A stretch of DNA of 64,000 nt from Pythium myriotylum (GCA_023091665.1 JALJCQ010000001.1:2418001-2482000); one strand, 5' to 3'. Positions 30,727 through 41,569 are shown, counted from the first letter of the stretch. Notes: generated from the sequence alone by a model not told the origin. A program made the numbers and translations.

Positions 30727-32164
30727 ATGAAGTTCGGCAAGGTGCTGCAGCAGTCGCAGCAAGTGTCGTCGGCCGCGTGGGAGCCCAACTGGGTCGACTA
30801 CAAGCTCCTCAAAAAGATCATCAAGGACTGCGCGCAGATCCAGAAAGAGGAAAAGCTCCAGGGCGCGACGCTTGTCAAGACCAAGATTAAGCCAAGCGCC
30901 AAGGAGGACAACGAGTCCATCCGTGAGTCCAGTCGGACTTGGCAGCGATTGCACGACTACTGACTGACCTCGCGGTTTGCGATCTTGCTGTAGGCACGTC
31001 GCCCGATGAGGAAAACTTTTTTCGCACACTGCGGTCCGAGATCAAAAAGATCGGCGACTTCTTCGTTAAGGAGCAGGCCGCGTACATTGGTCGTGTCAAA
31101 GAGGTCGAAGAGGTCTTTTTGCAGCTGCAGGTACGGTACGCGTTTCTTCCTTAGCCGTCGGCTGCACAAACATCGTTAGAGATTCAGTCGACAGATTCAC
31201 TCACATAGTCGTGCGGCATTAGACTGACCCAAAGCCCGAGACCAAGACCGAATTGATGCAGCGCTGCGTAGCTCTTTACAAAGAGCTCCTGCTGCTCGAA
31301 AATTTTGCGGTCATGAACTTTTGCGGCATCTCAAAGATTCTCAAGAAGCACGACAAGTGGACTGGATACGCTACGCGGAACAAGTTTATGCGAACGATTC
31401 TCATGAAGCAGCCTTTCGCGACGTACTTGCCGCTATTGCAAATGATCGACCGTCTCGAACACATCTTCATGGAGGCGACTGGCAACAGCATCGATCAGCA
31501 CCACTCGCGTCGACGCGGAGGCGGAGGTGGATCCGCCGGAATGGGATCCACTAATGCCTCAGGCAGTCCGTCAAATCCCTCATCTGGCAGTGGAGGATCT
31601 ACGAACCCGAATTCTTCTCCAGCCAAAAACTCTCACAACGGCTTGCCTCCTGTCAACAAGGCATCAAACAGTCCAACCCGTCCGTCTCCAGATCCGGGTT
31701 ATGACTCGCCGGCGCCAGATGGATCTGTTACGTTGGGCCGTGTTCACGCTTTGCGAGACGACGCACGCCAGTTTCGGGAGACAGAGGGTGTAGATTACGA
31801 CGGTGATGACAGTGGCGACAGTGCTGACGACTCGACCATGCGTGGCCTCGGATCACCCCAAAGCGACGTTGGCGACCAGGCTTCATCGACTGTCGACATG
31901 ACCATGCGCCGATCAATGGAACCAGTGACGACAACGGCTAAAACAACTGGACTCCGAAAGGATTACAGTTCGGATAGCGATGCTGCCGCAATCGCAATGC
32001 TGTCGATGAAAGAGGCTGGTCGCACCACTATCGGGGCTGGGTTCCGAAGCGGAAGCGACAGTGAAGGTGGCAGTAGGTTCAAGCGCAAAGCGTGTTCGCC
32101 GCTCCCGTCTGACATGGCTTCGAATGGCAAGCGCAAGATGAGCTTTGCAACCATTCTGAACTGA
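30727..32164 (+). CDS. SPX domain protein
   Basis: Three exons, 30727-30922, 30994-31130 and 31223-32164 (introns 71 and 92 nt), 424 residues. The N-terminal SPX domain is complete: MKFGKVLQQ start, W..NWVDYKLLKKIIKD (the Lys cluster that binds inositol pyrophosphates), EENFFRTLRSEIKKIGDFF, LYKELLLLENFAVMNFCGISKILKKHDK. After about residue 210 the protein is a low-complexity Gly/Ser/Asn/Asp-rich tail with no EXS, VTC or transporter module, so this is a stand-alone SPX protein, likely a phosphate-status sensor or adaptor. Role inferred from the family. Confidence 0.85.
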
Positions 32165-32396
32165 AATGGTCGCCCGATATTGCATTGTGATTAGGACTCT
32201 ACCGCACTAGACGAAAAGCACATGAGGAATAGATTATGAAGCGGGTTCTGCAGTAATTGCTTCCTTCTGTTGTTGTCGTGTATGGCTAATTAGTCAAGCA
32301 GGCAGAAAGGAAGAGGAAGACATGCGCAAAGACGGCGTTCTACTACTTGATGGTTTCATCTGCTAACCGCGGCTCGGGTCGTAAGTTTGTCCAATG

Positions 32397-33570
32397 CTAA
32401 TAGAAACGGCCGATCAAAAAGAAGACAATGGCGCAGACGAGCAGGTGGACAAGCGAAAAGTTCTACCGGCAAACACGAATCAGCCCAGTCCCATGACAAC
32501 AAAGACATGACTACATACCATTGCGTCCTTCGCAGCCACCGATCGGTCGACATGCGCGTGAGAATCGTCCACATGAGTACTGGACGTGCCTTTTCGCTGG
32601 CGCAAAGTCGAATTTGCAGCCTCGATCCGCGCATCTTGTAGTTCTTGCAGCTGTTGACGAGTCGCCGCCAACTCGCGCATCATATCTTGGCGCTGAGCTG
32701 TCAACTGGACAGTGAACGTTACGAGCTGAAGCAAAAGCAGAGGTTAATTGCATGTAAGGGATGATTGAGAAGACACCTATCGGATGCATAACGACTTACC
32801 TCCTCGTACTTCTTCTTCAATCCGCCAATTTCTGCCGGATCCTTCTCATGACGCATTATCAGCACCTCACCATATACGTTGTTTAGTTCCAAACAAGAGT
32901 CACTCACCACAGCGACGCCTCCAGAGGTCGGAGCGGGAGCTGGAGCTGGGGCTTGCGTTGTCGTTGGCTGCGCCACCCGTTCTTCAAGGAGTGCATCTAC
33001 GAGGGTTTTCTTGGTCGAGACATCGACCTCTTTTTGTGGAGCAGCGACGGCACCTGGCGGGACTGCTGTTCCAGTTGGTTCTTCGACTGCCGGGGTGTTT
33101 CCTTCGGGAGTTGCACCCTCAACAAAGCGACAACGCAGCTTCTTGTTCGCGAGACTCTTCTTGTCTGCCTTCGCCCACATGTTGGTAAGTTCATCGGCCA
33201 TCTCCTTCGTAGACTTGGTCTTGACGAGCTCATAGAAGCTGTCGTCCACGTAGCTGCTCTGAACGAGGAACTTGTCGTTCGAGAGCGACCGTTCCGCCGG
33301 GTCCAGACGCAGCAGCTCATCACAGTCCTTTTGCTGCAAGATAACCATGATCGACGCGCTCATGTTGGGACCAAGCATGCCCTGATTTGGGCGAACGAGG
33401 TACCGCATAGGGCGAGTGGTCTTCACTTTAAATGCGATCTTGCGGGCTTCCGAGATGTTGCGAATGGTCAGCACGGCCTGCGGCGACGCGGACGGCTGCA
33501 GATGGAACGTCAACGACTCGACCGGATCGAGCAAGACGCTCGAGGTCGGCGCTTCACTCGAATCGCCCAT
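32397..33570 (-). CDS. VAP (VAMP-associated protein), MSP domain with C-terminal membrane anchor
   Basis: Three minus-strand exons: 33570-32800, 32725-32519 and 32462-32397 (introns 74 and 56 nt), 347 residues. MSP domain at about 10-150 (LLDPVESLTF, TIRNISEARKIAFKVKTT, VRPNQGMLGP), with an FFAT-binding type surface expected. A Pro/Ala-rich linker, a coiled coil (QDMMRELAATRQQLQELQDARIE type) and a final exon encoding a hydrophobic anchor FSLVHLLVCAIVFFLIGRFY complete the classic VAP plan. VAPs sit in the ER membrane and tether lipid-transfer proteins at contact sites. A 42-nt stretch inside exon 1 has splice-like borders and may be an optional intron. Start could also be the upstream Met at 33651. 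Confidence 0.88.
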
Positions 33571-34065
33571 GGCTCTGACGATCAACTGCAGCGTTTGACA
33601 CGGAAACGAGAGGGACACAGGCAGAGCGTTAGAAGGACGCTTTGAAGGCATTCCGGTGAGAAGCAGAGAGCCGTACCGACACGGATGGATAGAGCACAGT
33701 CCCAGCTCACTCGCGGGGTGTTGAGATCGGAGCTGGAGCTGTCCACGGACGCGATGCGAGCCGCCGAAAGAGTCTCCGGTCGCTAGCGTTCCCTCGGATG
33801 CGCTCAGTCAGAACCGCGACGAGAGAACAACTCGGGCCACGGAGGTGGGGCGACTTCTGGATATTTCGAGTGTTCTTAGAGGCCAGAGAGGCAGATAATT
33901 TGGTGTCATATGCCTATTTTGGTAATTTTAGGTAGAGAGCAGTGTAGCCATGGCCGAGATGAACACTCGAAGGGAGAGATGGGGACCTTCGTCATTCTTC
34001 ATAATCGCCAGCCAGTGCCGACATGGATTGACAGCACTTGAATCTCAACGCCGAGATCGAGAATC
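33571..34065. other. Intergenic, no gene recognised
   Basis: About 495 bp upstream of the VAP gene and downstream of the FAR1-like gene (both minus). No coding signal; probable VAP promoter and 3' end of the next gene. Confidence 0.5.
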
Positions 34066-35224
34066 CTACACGTGTGCTGCGTCGCCCGGGATGAGGTTCG
34101 CGTAGAACTTTTGGAGTTGCTGCAACTGGTTCTCGTACTCGTCGTCCGGAAGCCGAGCCATGACGTCAGCGACCGAGTTGAGCATCGTGACTGCACGCTC
34201 ATACTTTTGCGTCTGCGACGGACTGTCGAATTTCGGCGAAGGCTGACGAGTGAGCAACGCGTTGGCCATCTGAGTACGGCGCATCGTCTTGAGCAGCACA
34301 TCAGGGTACGACTCGTAGATCTCCTTGCTGATCGGGTGGTTGTGCGTGACGACCTACAAGCACATTCATTCAGTATGGCTTTCTTTGCAACAAGAGACAA
34401 GCAGTGAATGGCCATACCTGGTCGGTCACAATGACCATGTACTTGTTCGGATTGTCAGAAGGACTGATCTTCACATTGATCTTCGCGATACACCCGATGC
34501 CCCGATACTTCTGGCCAGGACGCGTGGTCGCACCACGGCATCGTGCCTTCATGGCGTGGGTGCACATGTATATCCGGTGGTGGTGGATAGCAGCGTCCGG
34601 AAACTCAATGCGACGGCCGCGCGAGTTCTTGTTGTTCATCATGACCTTCTGCTGATTGCGGCGGTACGCCTCAACGCTGCAGGAGGAGCGCATGCGGAAC
34701 GGCTGGAAGGTTTCCTGCATGTACATCTCGAAGTACGCATCAAACTCGTACCACGAGTTGAACGACACGCGGCTCATGCGCTTGCTGTCATAGAGCTGCA
34801 CACGCTGTTCACCTGCGCGAGTGACGAGCTGTCCGCCGGCGCCCGCCGTGGAGTGGAGGGCTGCGTCATTCGCCTCCTTCATCTTGGCCATGACATCGTT
34901 CATCGCGGCGTCGTTCTCGTCCTCCGAGAACTCTTCGTCCTGTTCGCCGCTGACGTCGTCTGCGACGACTGTCGGGTCCTCCAGCGACGCCGCAGAGCGG
35001 GTCTTGCGCTTCTTGGAGTCGACCGAGAGCGTCTCGGCCACAGTCGCCGCGAGCTCGGAGCCTACAGCGACAGCTGAGGCGGCATCGACCGCGTTCGGCG
35101 TAACGTCCGCCACGGCGTCCACGGCGGTGGTGGTGTCCACCGAAACGCCCGCTCCTTCGACCACGGGCACGTCCACGGCGGCGGCGACGGCGTCGGCGAG
35201 CGCGATGGCGGTGGGCTCGCTCAT
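34066..35224 (-). CDS. FAR1/WRKY-GCM1-type zinc-finger DNA-binding protein
   Basis: Two exons, 35224-34418 and 34353-34066 (64-nt intron), 364 residues. Residues 1-120 are Ala/Val/Glu-rich with a basic KKRK and an acidic EQDEEFSEDEND. The core SFNSWYEFDAYFEMYMQ, then Cys residues spaced through the CRGATTRPGQKYRGIGC region and a final THNHPIS form the C-C-H-H pattern of the FAR1/WRKY-GCM1 fold used by Mutator-like transposases and their domesticated descendants. No transposase catalytic domain or SWIM finger follows; the C-terminal 70 residues are helical. A transcription factor derived from a transposon is the likely reading. The intron splits the zinc site just before THNH. Confidence 0.6.
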
Positions 35225-35586
35225 GGCGGTGGCTTCAACTTGGTTATGTAGACTTGGTGTGGCCTCGGCGCAGTTTTTGGTGTGTGCGTGGTGTGGGGCC
35301 TTCCATGGAAGCTTGCCCCGCCCCCACGCTTTGTTCTTCATGGGAACCACACCATTCAAAAACCAAAAACCGACCGAGGCGTTCTTCACCTCAAGTACAA
35401 GGTTTTATCCTGCTAAACCCGTTTTGTGTGCCAGATCTGGGCCGCATTGTGGGACGGTTCGGATCGTGTCGCGCGAAGGTCGCTCGATGGGTGTCGGCAT
35501 GCGCAGCCAACCAAAAGCCATGGAGCTGCGCGGCTTTTCAACATCGTTGGCTCTCGGCAGCGCTCATTCCCGAATAACGATCGACC
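35225..35586. other. Divergent promoter region
   Basis: 362 bp between the FAR1-like gene (minus) and the nucleolin-like gene (plus). Contains an initiator motif adjacent to the plus-strand start. Confidence 0.5.
35562..35577 (+). promoter_or_regulatory. Oomycete initiator-like motif of the nucleolin-like gene
   Basis: GCTCATTCCCGAATAA, starting 25 nt upstream of the ATG, matches the 5' half of the oomycete Inr consensus GCTCATTYYNCA. Confidence 0.45.
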
Positions 35587-37215
35587 ATGGCCAAGAAGGT
35601 TCCCGCCACCAAGAAGCAGACCAAGCCCGCGAGCAGCAGCTCGTCCGACGACTCGAGCAGCGACGAGTCGGTCAAGAAGGCGGCGCCGGTCAAGAAGGTC
35701 GTGGCCAAGAAGCCAGAGTCCTCGGACGACTCGTCCTCCGATTCGTCGGACGACGAGGAGCCGGCCAAGCCGGTCGTGAAGAAGGCCGCTGCGCCGGTCG
35801 CCAAGAAGGCCGAGTCCTCGAGCGATTCCTCGGACGACTCCTCCGATGAAGAGGAGAAGCCTGCTGCCAAGAAGGCGGCGCCACCAGCCAAGAAGGTTGT
35901 GAAGAAGGAGGTGTCGTCGGATGACTCGTCGGACTCTTCTTCGGAAGACGAGAAGCCCGCTGCCAAGAAGGCCGCGCCGGCAGCCAAGGTTGTGAAGAAA
36001 GAGGAATCCTCGGACGATTCCTCGGATGACTCGTCCGATGAAGAGGAGAAGCCCGCCACCAAGAAGGCAACCCCACCTGCCAAGAAGGTCGTGAAGAAGG
36101 AGGAGTCCTCGGACTCCTCGTCGGACTCGTCGTCGGAGGACGAGAAGCCTGTGGCCAAGAAGGCTACCCCTGCTGCCAAGCCTGTGTCCAAGAAGGACGA
36201 GACTTCGGACGACTCGTCGTCGGATGACTCAGACGTCGAAATGGAGGAGGCTCCGGCCCCGAAGAAGGTGGTGAAGAAGGAGTCGTCCAGCGATTCGTCT
36301 TCGTCGGATGATTCGTCGGATGAAGAGGAGGCGCCGGTGATGTCGAAGAAGCGCAAGAACTCGGATGCTGAGAAGCCTGCTGCCAAGCTCCAGAAGCAGG
36401 CTAATGGAAACGCTGCTCCTGCCGCCAACGGCGAGGCTGCGTCGACCGAGATTTTCATCGCGGGTCTCCCGTGGGCTGCCACCGAGGACGAAGTGCGCGA
36501 GAAGTTCGGCGAGTGCGGCGAGATCACCAAGGTCCACCTTCCGCAACAGAACGGCCGTGCCTCGGGTAACGCCTTTGTTACGTTTGCGACTGCCGCCGCT
36601 GCTGAGGCCGCCCTTGCCATGGATGGTGGTGACTTCAACGGCCGCTGGATGAAGATCCGTACTGCCGAGAAGAAGCAGAACTTCGAGGAGAAGCCAGAGG
36701 GCTGCACGAGTGTGTTCATCGGAAACTTGTCTTGGGACGTCGACGAGGACACGATCCGTCAGACTTTCGCTGAGTGCGGTGAGATCACGAGCTGCCGATT
36801 GGCGACGGACCGTGAGACTGGAGAGTTCCGCGGTTTCGGTCACTTGGACTTCGCCTCAACGGAGGCGGTTGACGCTGCTGTTCAGCTTGCCGGCACCTAT
36901 GTGAACGGCCGTGCGATTCGCGTGACATACGCCAAGAGCCGCGAGCAGTTCAACGGTGGTGGCGACCGCAATGGCGGTGGCCGTGGCGGTCGTGGCGGCC
37001 GTGGTGGCTTTGACGGTGGTCGTGGTGGCCGCGGTGGTCGTGGCGGTCGTGGTGGCTTCGATGGTGGCCGTGGCGGTGGCCGTGGTGGTGGTCGTGGTGG
37101 TTTCGGTGGCCGCGGTGGTGGTCGTGGTGGTCGTGGCGGTCGCGGCGATGGTCCCCCGAAGCGTCAGGCGACGACGATTCAGAACTTCCAGGGCAAGAAG
37201 ATCTCGTTCGATTAA
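35587..37215 (+). CDS. Nucleolin-like protein: acidic Ser/Lys repeats, two RRMs, RGG tail
   Basis: 542 residues, single exon. Residues about 20-250 alternate Lys/Ala/Pro-rich blocks with Ser/Asp/Glu stretches (probable CK2 sites), the Nopp140/nucleolin style. RRM1 at about 287-362 (IFIAGLPWAAT, GNAFVTF) and RRM2 at about 373-450 (VFIGNLSWDVD, FRGFGHLDF) carry RNP2 and RNP1 motifs. The end is a long Arg-Gly-Gly tract (about 456-530) and a short basic C terminus. This is the plan of nucleolin/NSR1/gar2, nucleolar proteins needed for pre-rRNA processing. The repeat-rich 5' half is GC-rich and highly periodic. Confidence 0.88.
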   Translation: MAKKVPATKKQTKPASSSSSDDSSSDESVKKAAPVKKVVAKKPESSDDSSSDSSDDEEPAKPVVKKAAAPVAKKAESSSDSSDDSSDEEEKPAAKKAAPPAKKVVKKEVSSDDSSDSSSEDEKPAAKKAAPAAKVVKKEESSDDSSDDSSDEEEKPATKKATPPAKKVVKKEESSDSSSDSSSEDEKPVAKKATPAAKPVSKKDETSDDSSSDDSDVEMEEAPAPKKVVKKESSSDSSSSDDSSDEEEAPVMSKKRKNSDAEKPAAKLQKQANGNAAPAANGEAASTEIFIAGLPWAATEDEVREKFGECGEITKVHLPQQNGRASGNAFVTFATAAAAEAALAMDGGDFNGRWMKIRTAEKKQNFEEKPEGCTSVFIGNLSWDVDEDTIRQTFAECGEITSCRLATDRETGEFRGFGHLDFASTEAVDAAVQLAGTYVNGRAIRVTYAKSREQFNGGGDRNGGGRGGRGGRGGFDGGRGGRGGRGGRGGFDGGRGGGRGGGRGGFGGRGGGRGGRGGRGDGPPKRQATTIQNFQGKKISFD

Positions 37216-37946
37216 CTTGTTGGGCGTCGTCAGGTGACCTGTAGTTTAATAGTTTTTGATTAGAAGCCATCGCCTCCCTCCAAGACACTGTCGCTTCGTT
37301 AGAAGTGCGATTGACGACTCTTGCGCGTCACGGGCCCAAACTGAACAGTTACTACGCCCGATTGATCATATTTGCTGGAAATACATAACCTTATCTTGCG
37401 TGTTTGACATGCCATTTCCGCTAATCTAGTCGCACCATTCGGAGCTGCTGTCTTCTTGTGAGCTGGCAAGTGCGTTCGTTTTCGAATGTGGAAACACAAA
37501 TCAACCAATCATAGCTGATCTCTGCCTGTCAGGAACACACGCTCACACGTGAGTTTAATGCATTGACGACATGAGCACTCCTGGGTGTCGATTGTAGTTC
37601 CCCAAGTTGGAGGCAAAACACGTACAAGCCATGAGATAAGAGAGTAAGCGGGATGCATCATACGGAGCGATTTTTTCGCAAGTGAGAAGGACACCTTTCA
37701 AAAATACACAGGGGTGTCGTATTCAACTCCAAATGTCAGCTTAATTAATTAAAGCGAACGCATTGGATCCCAGAAGATTCGACACGCATCGTAATAGCAT
37801 CTTTTGTCGTTGATTAGCTAGCTCTGTGTTAACTGGAGAAGAGCATGATGTGTCGTTGTGATAAGAGCATGGAAACTGATTGTAGATAATACTAACGAGA
37901 TTAGCAGCCCTATTTTCTTTTGTGCATTCCACGCATTGACTGATTG
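37216..37946. other. Convergent intergenic region
   Basis: About 730 bp between the 3' ends of the nucleolin-like gene and TMEM231. AT-richer than its surroundings, with TTAATTAATTAA near 37741. No gene seen. Confidence 0.5.
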
Positions 37947-39302
37947 CTAAAGTTGCTTCTTTGTGAGGATCATTGGGTCGTCAAGCACTAAATAGGTGTC
38001 CAGAACGCGATTTTTGAACAGTGCTGAGGAAACACCGTGGGAGATCCCGTAGATGACCACCAGCACGGAGAAGTACTAAAACAAGTCGTTAGTATTCTAC
38101 CACAACCACACATTGAGCCTCGAGGGAGTTTTCGTGCACCTGTATCCATGCTGTCTTCAACAGCTCAGCCCACGTGGGACGATAACTGTAATAGATCAAG
38201 ACATTACTCTTGTTGGTATCAGTCGACCACACGCTTGGACGTAAGGGTTACGTACAGAACTGCAGCTGGTGGTATCCGAATCGTCACATCGAGTTGGAAT
38301 GATTGGCGAGTGATTGGTGTTGCCAGTGGTGCCACGACAGTTGTCCACATGGGATTGTGAACGACGAATTGTGTGTGCCCTAAAAGTCGTGCGAGTTGTT
38401 GTGTGACCAGAACATGGCTTGATTTACACGGAGAACGTACACTCGCGATGTCGATACGCTGACAACATTGCGTTCACGTCCAAGTCTTTCGCGGCGGTAA
38501 TTTGCGAGGTGTTGAGAATTGGTGTCGCCAGAAAAGGCTCCTGAGTTCTTCATACAGCGGCGACTTTAACTTTGTGTTGTGATCTAGAAAACGCGCGGAA
38601 CGTACTTTTGCATGACTCGAGCAGGCGTTCGCATTGATAGCACCAAGTCTCCGTCAACGCGAAGCGAAGCCCCCGGAAGTGGCGAGGCGTGCGTGAGCAC
38701 TGCCATTGCATCCATATTCATGCGGACGTGGCTGGATAGTGTATAGTTTAGGAATATAAACGCCTTCACTTGGAACACGGCCTCACCCTTCCGGAGTGGC
38801 GAAGTCACGATCACACGAAGTACGTCGGGAAGTCCATCTCGATTCGAGTCAACTTCGTACGCCTGACACAAACTGTCGATATTAAAAAGATCCAATAGTT
38901 GGACGTTCGCGCTAACCTTGATTTGGGAGGCTCGCGAATCTTCCTGAAGCAGTCGCTGCACTCGTGACGGAAGCGAGTTGGGTATCACGCGAAAGTATTG
39001 CCGTGAGCCATTCGCCAAAAACCGCTCGCCCTCAAGCTCAACAACAACTTGATATGTGAGCTTTACGCGTGGTTGTTCATCGTATGAGTTGGTCTTGGGC
39101 CAGAACCCTAAGAGATATGGGCGCTTAGCTTGTGGTCGATGGTCAGTACCAACGTTCCGGCTGTACCTCGTGACCCATGCGCAAGGAAGAGAGGCACGAA
39201 GACCACAACCAGCAGTAGAGCCACAGAGACAACATGCGGTAGCGAGCCGGAGCCCGCGTAGTAGCGCCGCTGGACTGGCGCGCTGAAGCACAAGGCACGC
39301 AT
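37947..39302 (-). CDS. TMEM231: TMEM231 homologue, ciliary transition-zone membrane protein
   Basis: Six minus-strand exons: 39302-39167, 39107-38602, 38540-38441, 38379-38256, 38185-38140, 38075-37947; about 346 residues. N terminus with VQRRYYAG then the first membrane segment; HGSRGFWPKTNSYDEQP joins exons 1 and 2; DSNRDGLPDVL, a conserved TMEM231 motif; MDAMAVLTHASPLPG; a second membrane segment in the last exon after YRPTWAELLKTAWIQ. The donor after exon 2 is not canonical: keeping the frame needs GTTCCG at 38601 or GTTTTC at 38592, while the better-looking GTACGT nearby shifts the frame. TMEM231 belongs to the MKS/B9 complex gating the ciliary membrane, fitting flagellated zoospores. 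Confidence 0.82.
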
Positions 39303-39644
39303 TTTCCCACCACTGGCAGCCGTCGTGACTCTTCAAGGACGACAGGACGAATCAGTACATTTCAGCTCAAGTTCGTCCTGACGAAGTGACGACTACTGGG
39401 TTAACATCATGTGGGAGGTGACGATCGTGTGTCCCACGTAATCCCCAGGTCCTGTCCCATATTGATGTCCGCCATACTTCACTTCTGCTCTGTACCACAC
39501 CAATCAAGTGTCTGTTTCCTAGTCTGGAAATATTCAATTAGGTTCGGGTGGGTTCGCTTCTCCTCGTCTTTGTTCTCGGGTCGGAGTGGCAACAACCGTC
39601 TCATCAATTGCCACCATTTCCGTTCTCCTCTCTCCTCCGCGACG
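39303..39644. other. Divergent promoter region
   Basis: 342 bp shared by TMEM231 (minus) and the double-MSP gene (plus). No gene. The plus-strand frame is open back to 39411 but without MSP resemblance before 39645. Confidence 0.5.
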
Positions 39645-41390
39645 ATGATCTCCGCGTCCGTGGGCGTGAACTCGAGCCTCCTGCTGGAACCAGCACAGAC
39701 GCTGACGTTCGCGCTGGCGGACTCGACAAGCAGCGCGCGCGCCTGTCTCACGCTTACCAACATCTCGGCGCGCAAGCACGTGGTCTTCAAAGTGCGTACA
39801 ACCAACGTCGAGATGTTCATGGTCAAGCCGGCGCAAGGCGTGATTGAGCCCAGCGGCGAAGTGCCGATTGTGATCACTCTGTTGCCGGCGGCCGGTGCCA
39901 AGCTCCTGCGTATGGACGTGATCGAACGCAATGCGCTCATCGAGCGATTCCTCATCCAGAGCATCGATCGGGCGGACGACATGCGTGGATTCAATCTCGA
40001 CGACCTCACGACTTTCTGGAAGCGCATTCCGAAGGAACTTATTACCAACAAAAAGCTCACATGCAAGTTTATCGAAGCACGAGATGGTGACCCAGTCCTT
40101 CATCTTCCGATTCATCGTATCCGACTTAAGTCAGAAGAACCTATTCCGGAAGATGATGCCGCGTCGCCCTACAATCAGCGCCAGCTACAGCAGTACCCGC
40201 CACCACGGTCGCCTGGTTTGGCGATCGACAACCAGTTTGTGCGGGCTTCTCCCGTTCAGGAGGCAAGGAAGACGTCCTCGCCGTCTTTCCCAAATCATAC
40301 TAGTGCCCAGCTACAGAGAACACCACCTCCGGTCATGAACATTCCGTCGTCGCCAGTGCCATCACTCCGACCGAAGGCAGTGTTTGCACACAGCAGCAGC
40401 AGCAACGGAAGTAACAATGGTGACCTCGGGACAGGGTTGTCTAACGCGTCTAGCCACGATAGCTACGCGACAAACAATGTGCCGCAACAATTCGACGAAC
40501 ATATCCAATCTGACGATGTGCTTGAGTTCAAGTTGCATCCAAGCGAGTCACTGACATTTCCTGTGCATCGTGCGTATCCACATGACTCGACGACAGGGAT
40601 TGTCGAGGGTAAGAGCTATTTCTTCATCACTAACAAGGCGCGCTACAGCGGTCTGGCGTACAAGATCAAGACTTCCAATCACTCCGGCTATTTTGTCAAA
40701 CCAGCTCGGGGCCTTATTGATCCCAAGAGTGCACAGCGTGTCGATGTATTCGTGAACGCACCAGACGCAACCCAATTTAATGCACACCAGCGGGAGCTAA
40801 AGGACAGATTTCTCGTCGAGCTGCTCTTTATCAGTGCAGTGGACCACGGGGAAATCTCTCCGATGAAAGAAGATCGAAAGCGCGACGAACTTCAGCGATT
40901 GTGGGAAGGATCGAAGCCTGCTGACAGGCGGAAAGCAGTGCTGACGTGCCAGATACTGGAAGAGGATGCACCCATCGACCCGAAGCACCAAACTGCAGAG
41001 CAAGCACGTGCGTTGTTGCAAAAGAGTCAGGCTGCGGGTTTCAACAACAGTGGCCCAATTCCGCGGGAAAAAAGCGGTGAAACGGCCAACCCATGGATTC
41101 ATCGGCCACCGTCTCCAGCGTATGCGGGCCCAGGAGGACCACCAGGGACTCGACAGAACGATCCACAGGATTATCAGTACCAACAGCAGCAGTACCAACC
41201 TCGATCTCCAGTGATGCAACCGCGAAGAGACGAGCGATCACCAGTCAACCAACAGCCCCGATCTCCAGTAATGCAAATCCGGTCACCTGTCAGACAGCCA
41301 CAGCAACATTTGCCTTACTACGGAGGTCCACATCGAAACCAGCGGGTTCCCTACGAGGATGACTCGGACGGCGAAACCTACTACGCGTAA
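39645..41390 (+). CDS. Double MSP-domain protein without membrane anchor
   Basis: 581 residues from MISASVG. The first MSP domain (about 1-140) closely parallels the VAP gene at 32.4 kb: LLLEPAQTLTF, TLTNISARKHVVFKVRTT, VKPAQGVIEP, NKKLTCKFIE. A Pro/Ser/Gln-rich linker follows, then a second MSP domain (about 290-440) with LEFKLHPSESLTFPV, YKIKTSNHSGYFVKPARGLIDP and AVLTCQILEED. The tail is Gln/Pro/Arg-rich with repeated RSPV. No hydrophobic anchor is present, unlike VAP, so it would act in the cytosol or at a scaffold. An unusual two-MSP layout. Confidence 0.75.
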   Translation: MISASVGVNSSLLLEPAQTLTFALADSTSSARACLTLTNISARKHVVFKVRTTNVEMFMVKPAQGVIEPSGEVPIVITLLPAAGAKLLRMDVIERNALIERFLIQSIDRADDMRGFNLDDLTTFWKRIPKELITNKKLTCKFIEARDGDPVLHLPIHRIRLKSEEPIPEDDAASPYNQRQLQQYPPPRSPGLAIDNQFVRASPVQEARKTSSPSFPNHTSAQLQRTPPPVMNIPSSPVPSLRPKAVFAHSSSSNGSNNGDLGTGLSNASSHDSYATNNVPQQFDEHIQSDDVLEFKLHPSESLTFPVHRAYPHDSTTGIVEGKSYFFITNKARYSGLAYKIKTSNHSGYFVKPARGLIDPKSAQRVDVFVNAPDATQFNAHQRELKDRFLVELLFISAVDHGEISPMKEDRKRDELQRLWEGSKPADRRKAVLTCQILEEDAPIDPKHQTAEQARALLQKSQAAGFNNSGPIPREKSGETANPWIHRPPSPAYAGPGGPPGTRQNDPQDYQYQQQQYQPRSPVMQPRRDERSPVNQQPRSPVMQIRSPVRQPQQHLPYYGGPHRNQRVPYEDDSDGETYYA

Positions 41391-41569
41391 TCGAATCTGA
41401 CGGCAAAACCTGCCATGCGTAATCGAAGTCGCATGAGTTCCAAATGCATGTATAGAGCCTAAAGGAGTTTTAAATTGTTTATGGTCATGAATCTAGTTAT
41501 GTGTACAGCGCTATGGCTCGGCAGGCCCCTCGTCATGATGCACGAGAGTATCGCCGTAATTCGCACGAA

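Noticed and set aside
30150..30788. Minus-strand 212-residue frame over the SPX promoter
   Set aside because: No domain, GC-driven, overlaps the SPX start.
35538..36752. Long minus-strand frame of Ser/Phe-rich sequence over the nucleolin gene
   Set aside because: Produced by the antisense of Ser/Asp/Lys codon repeats; no independent signal.
36956..37237. Valine/alanine-rich plus-strand frame and His-rich minus-strand frame over the RGG tract
   Set aside because: Translation of GGY repeats in other frames; the RGG frame is the coding one.
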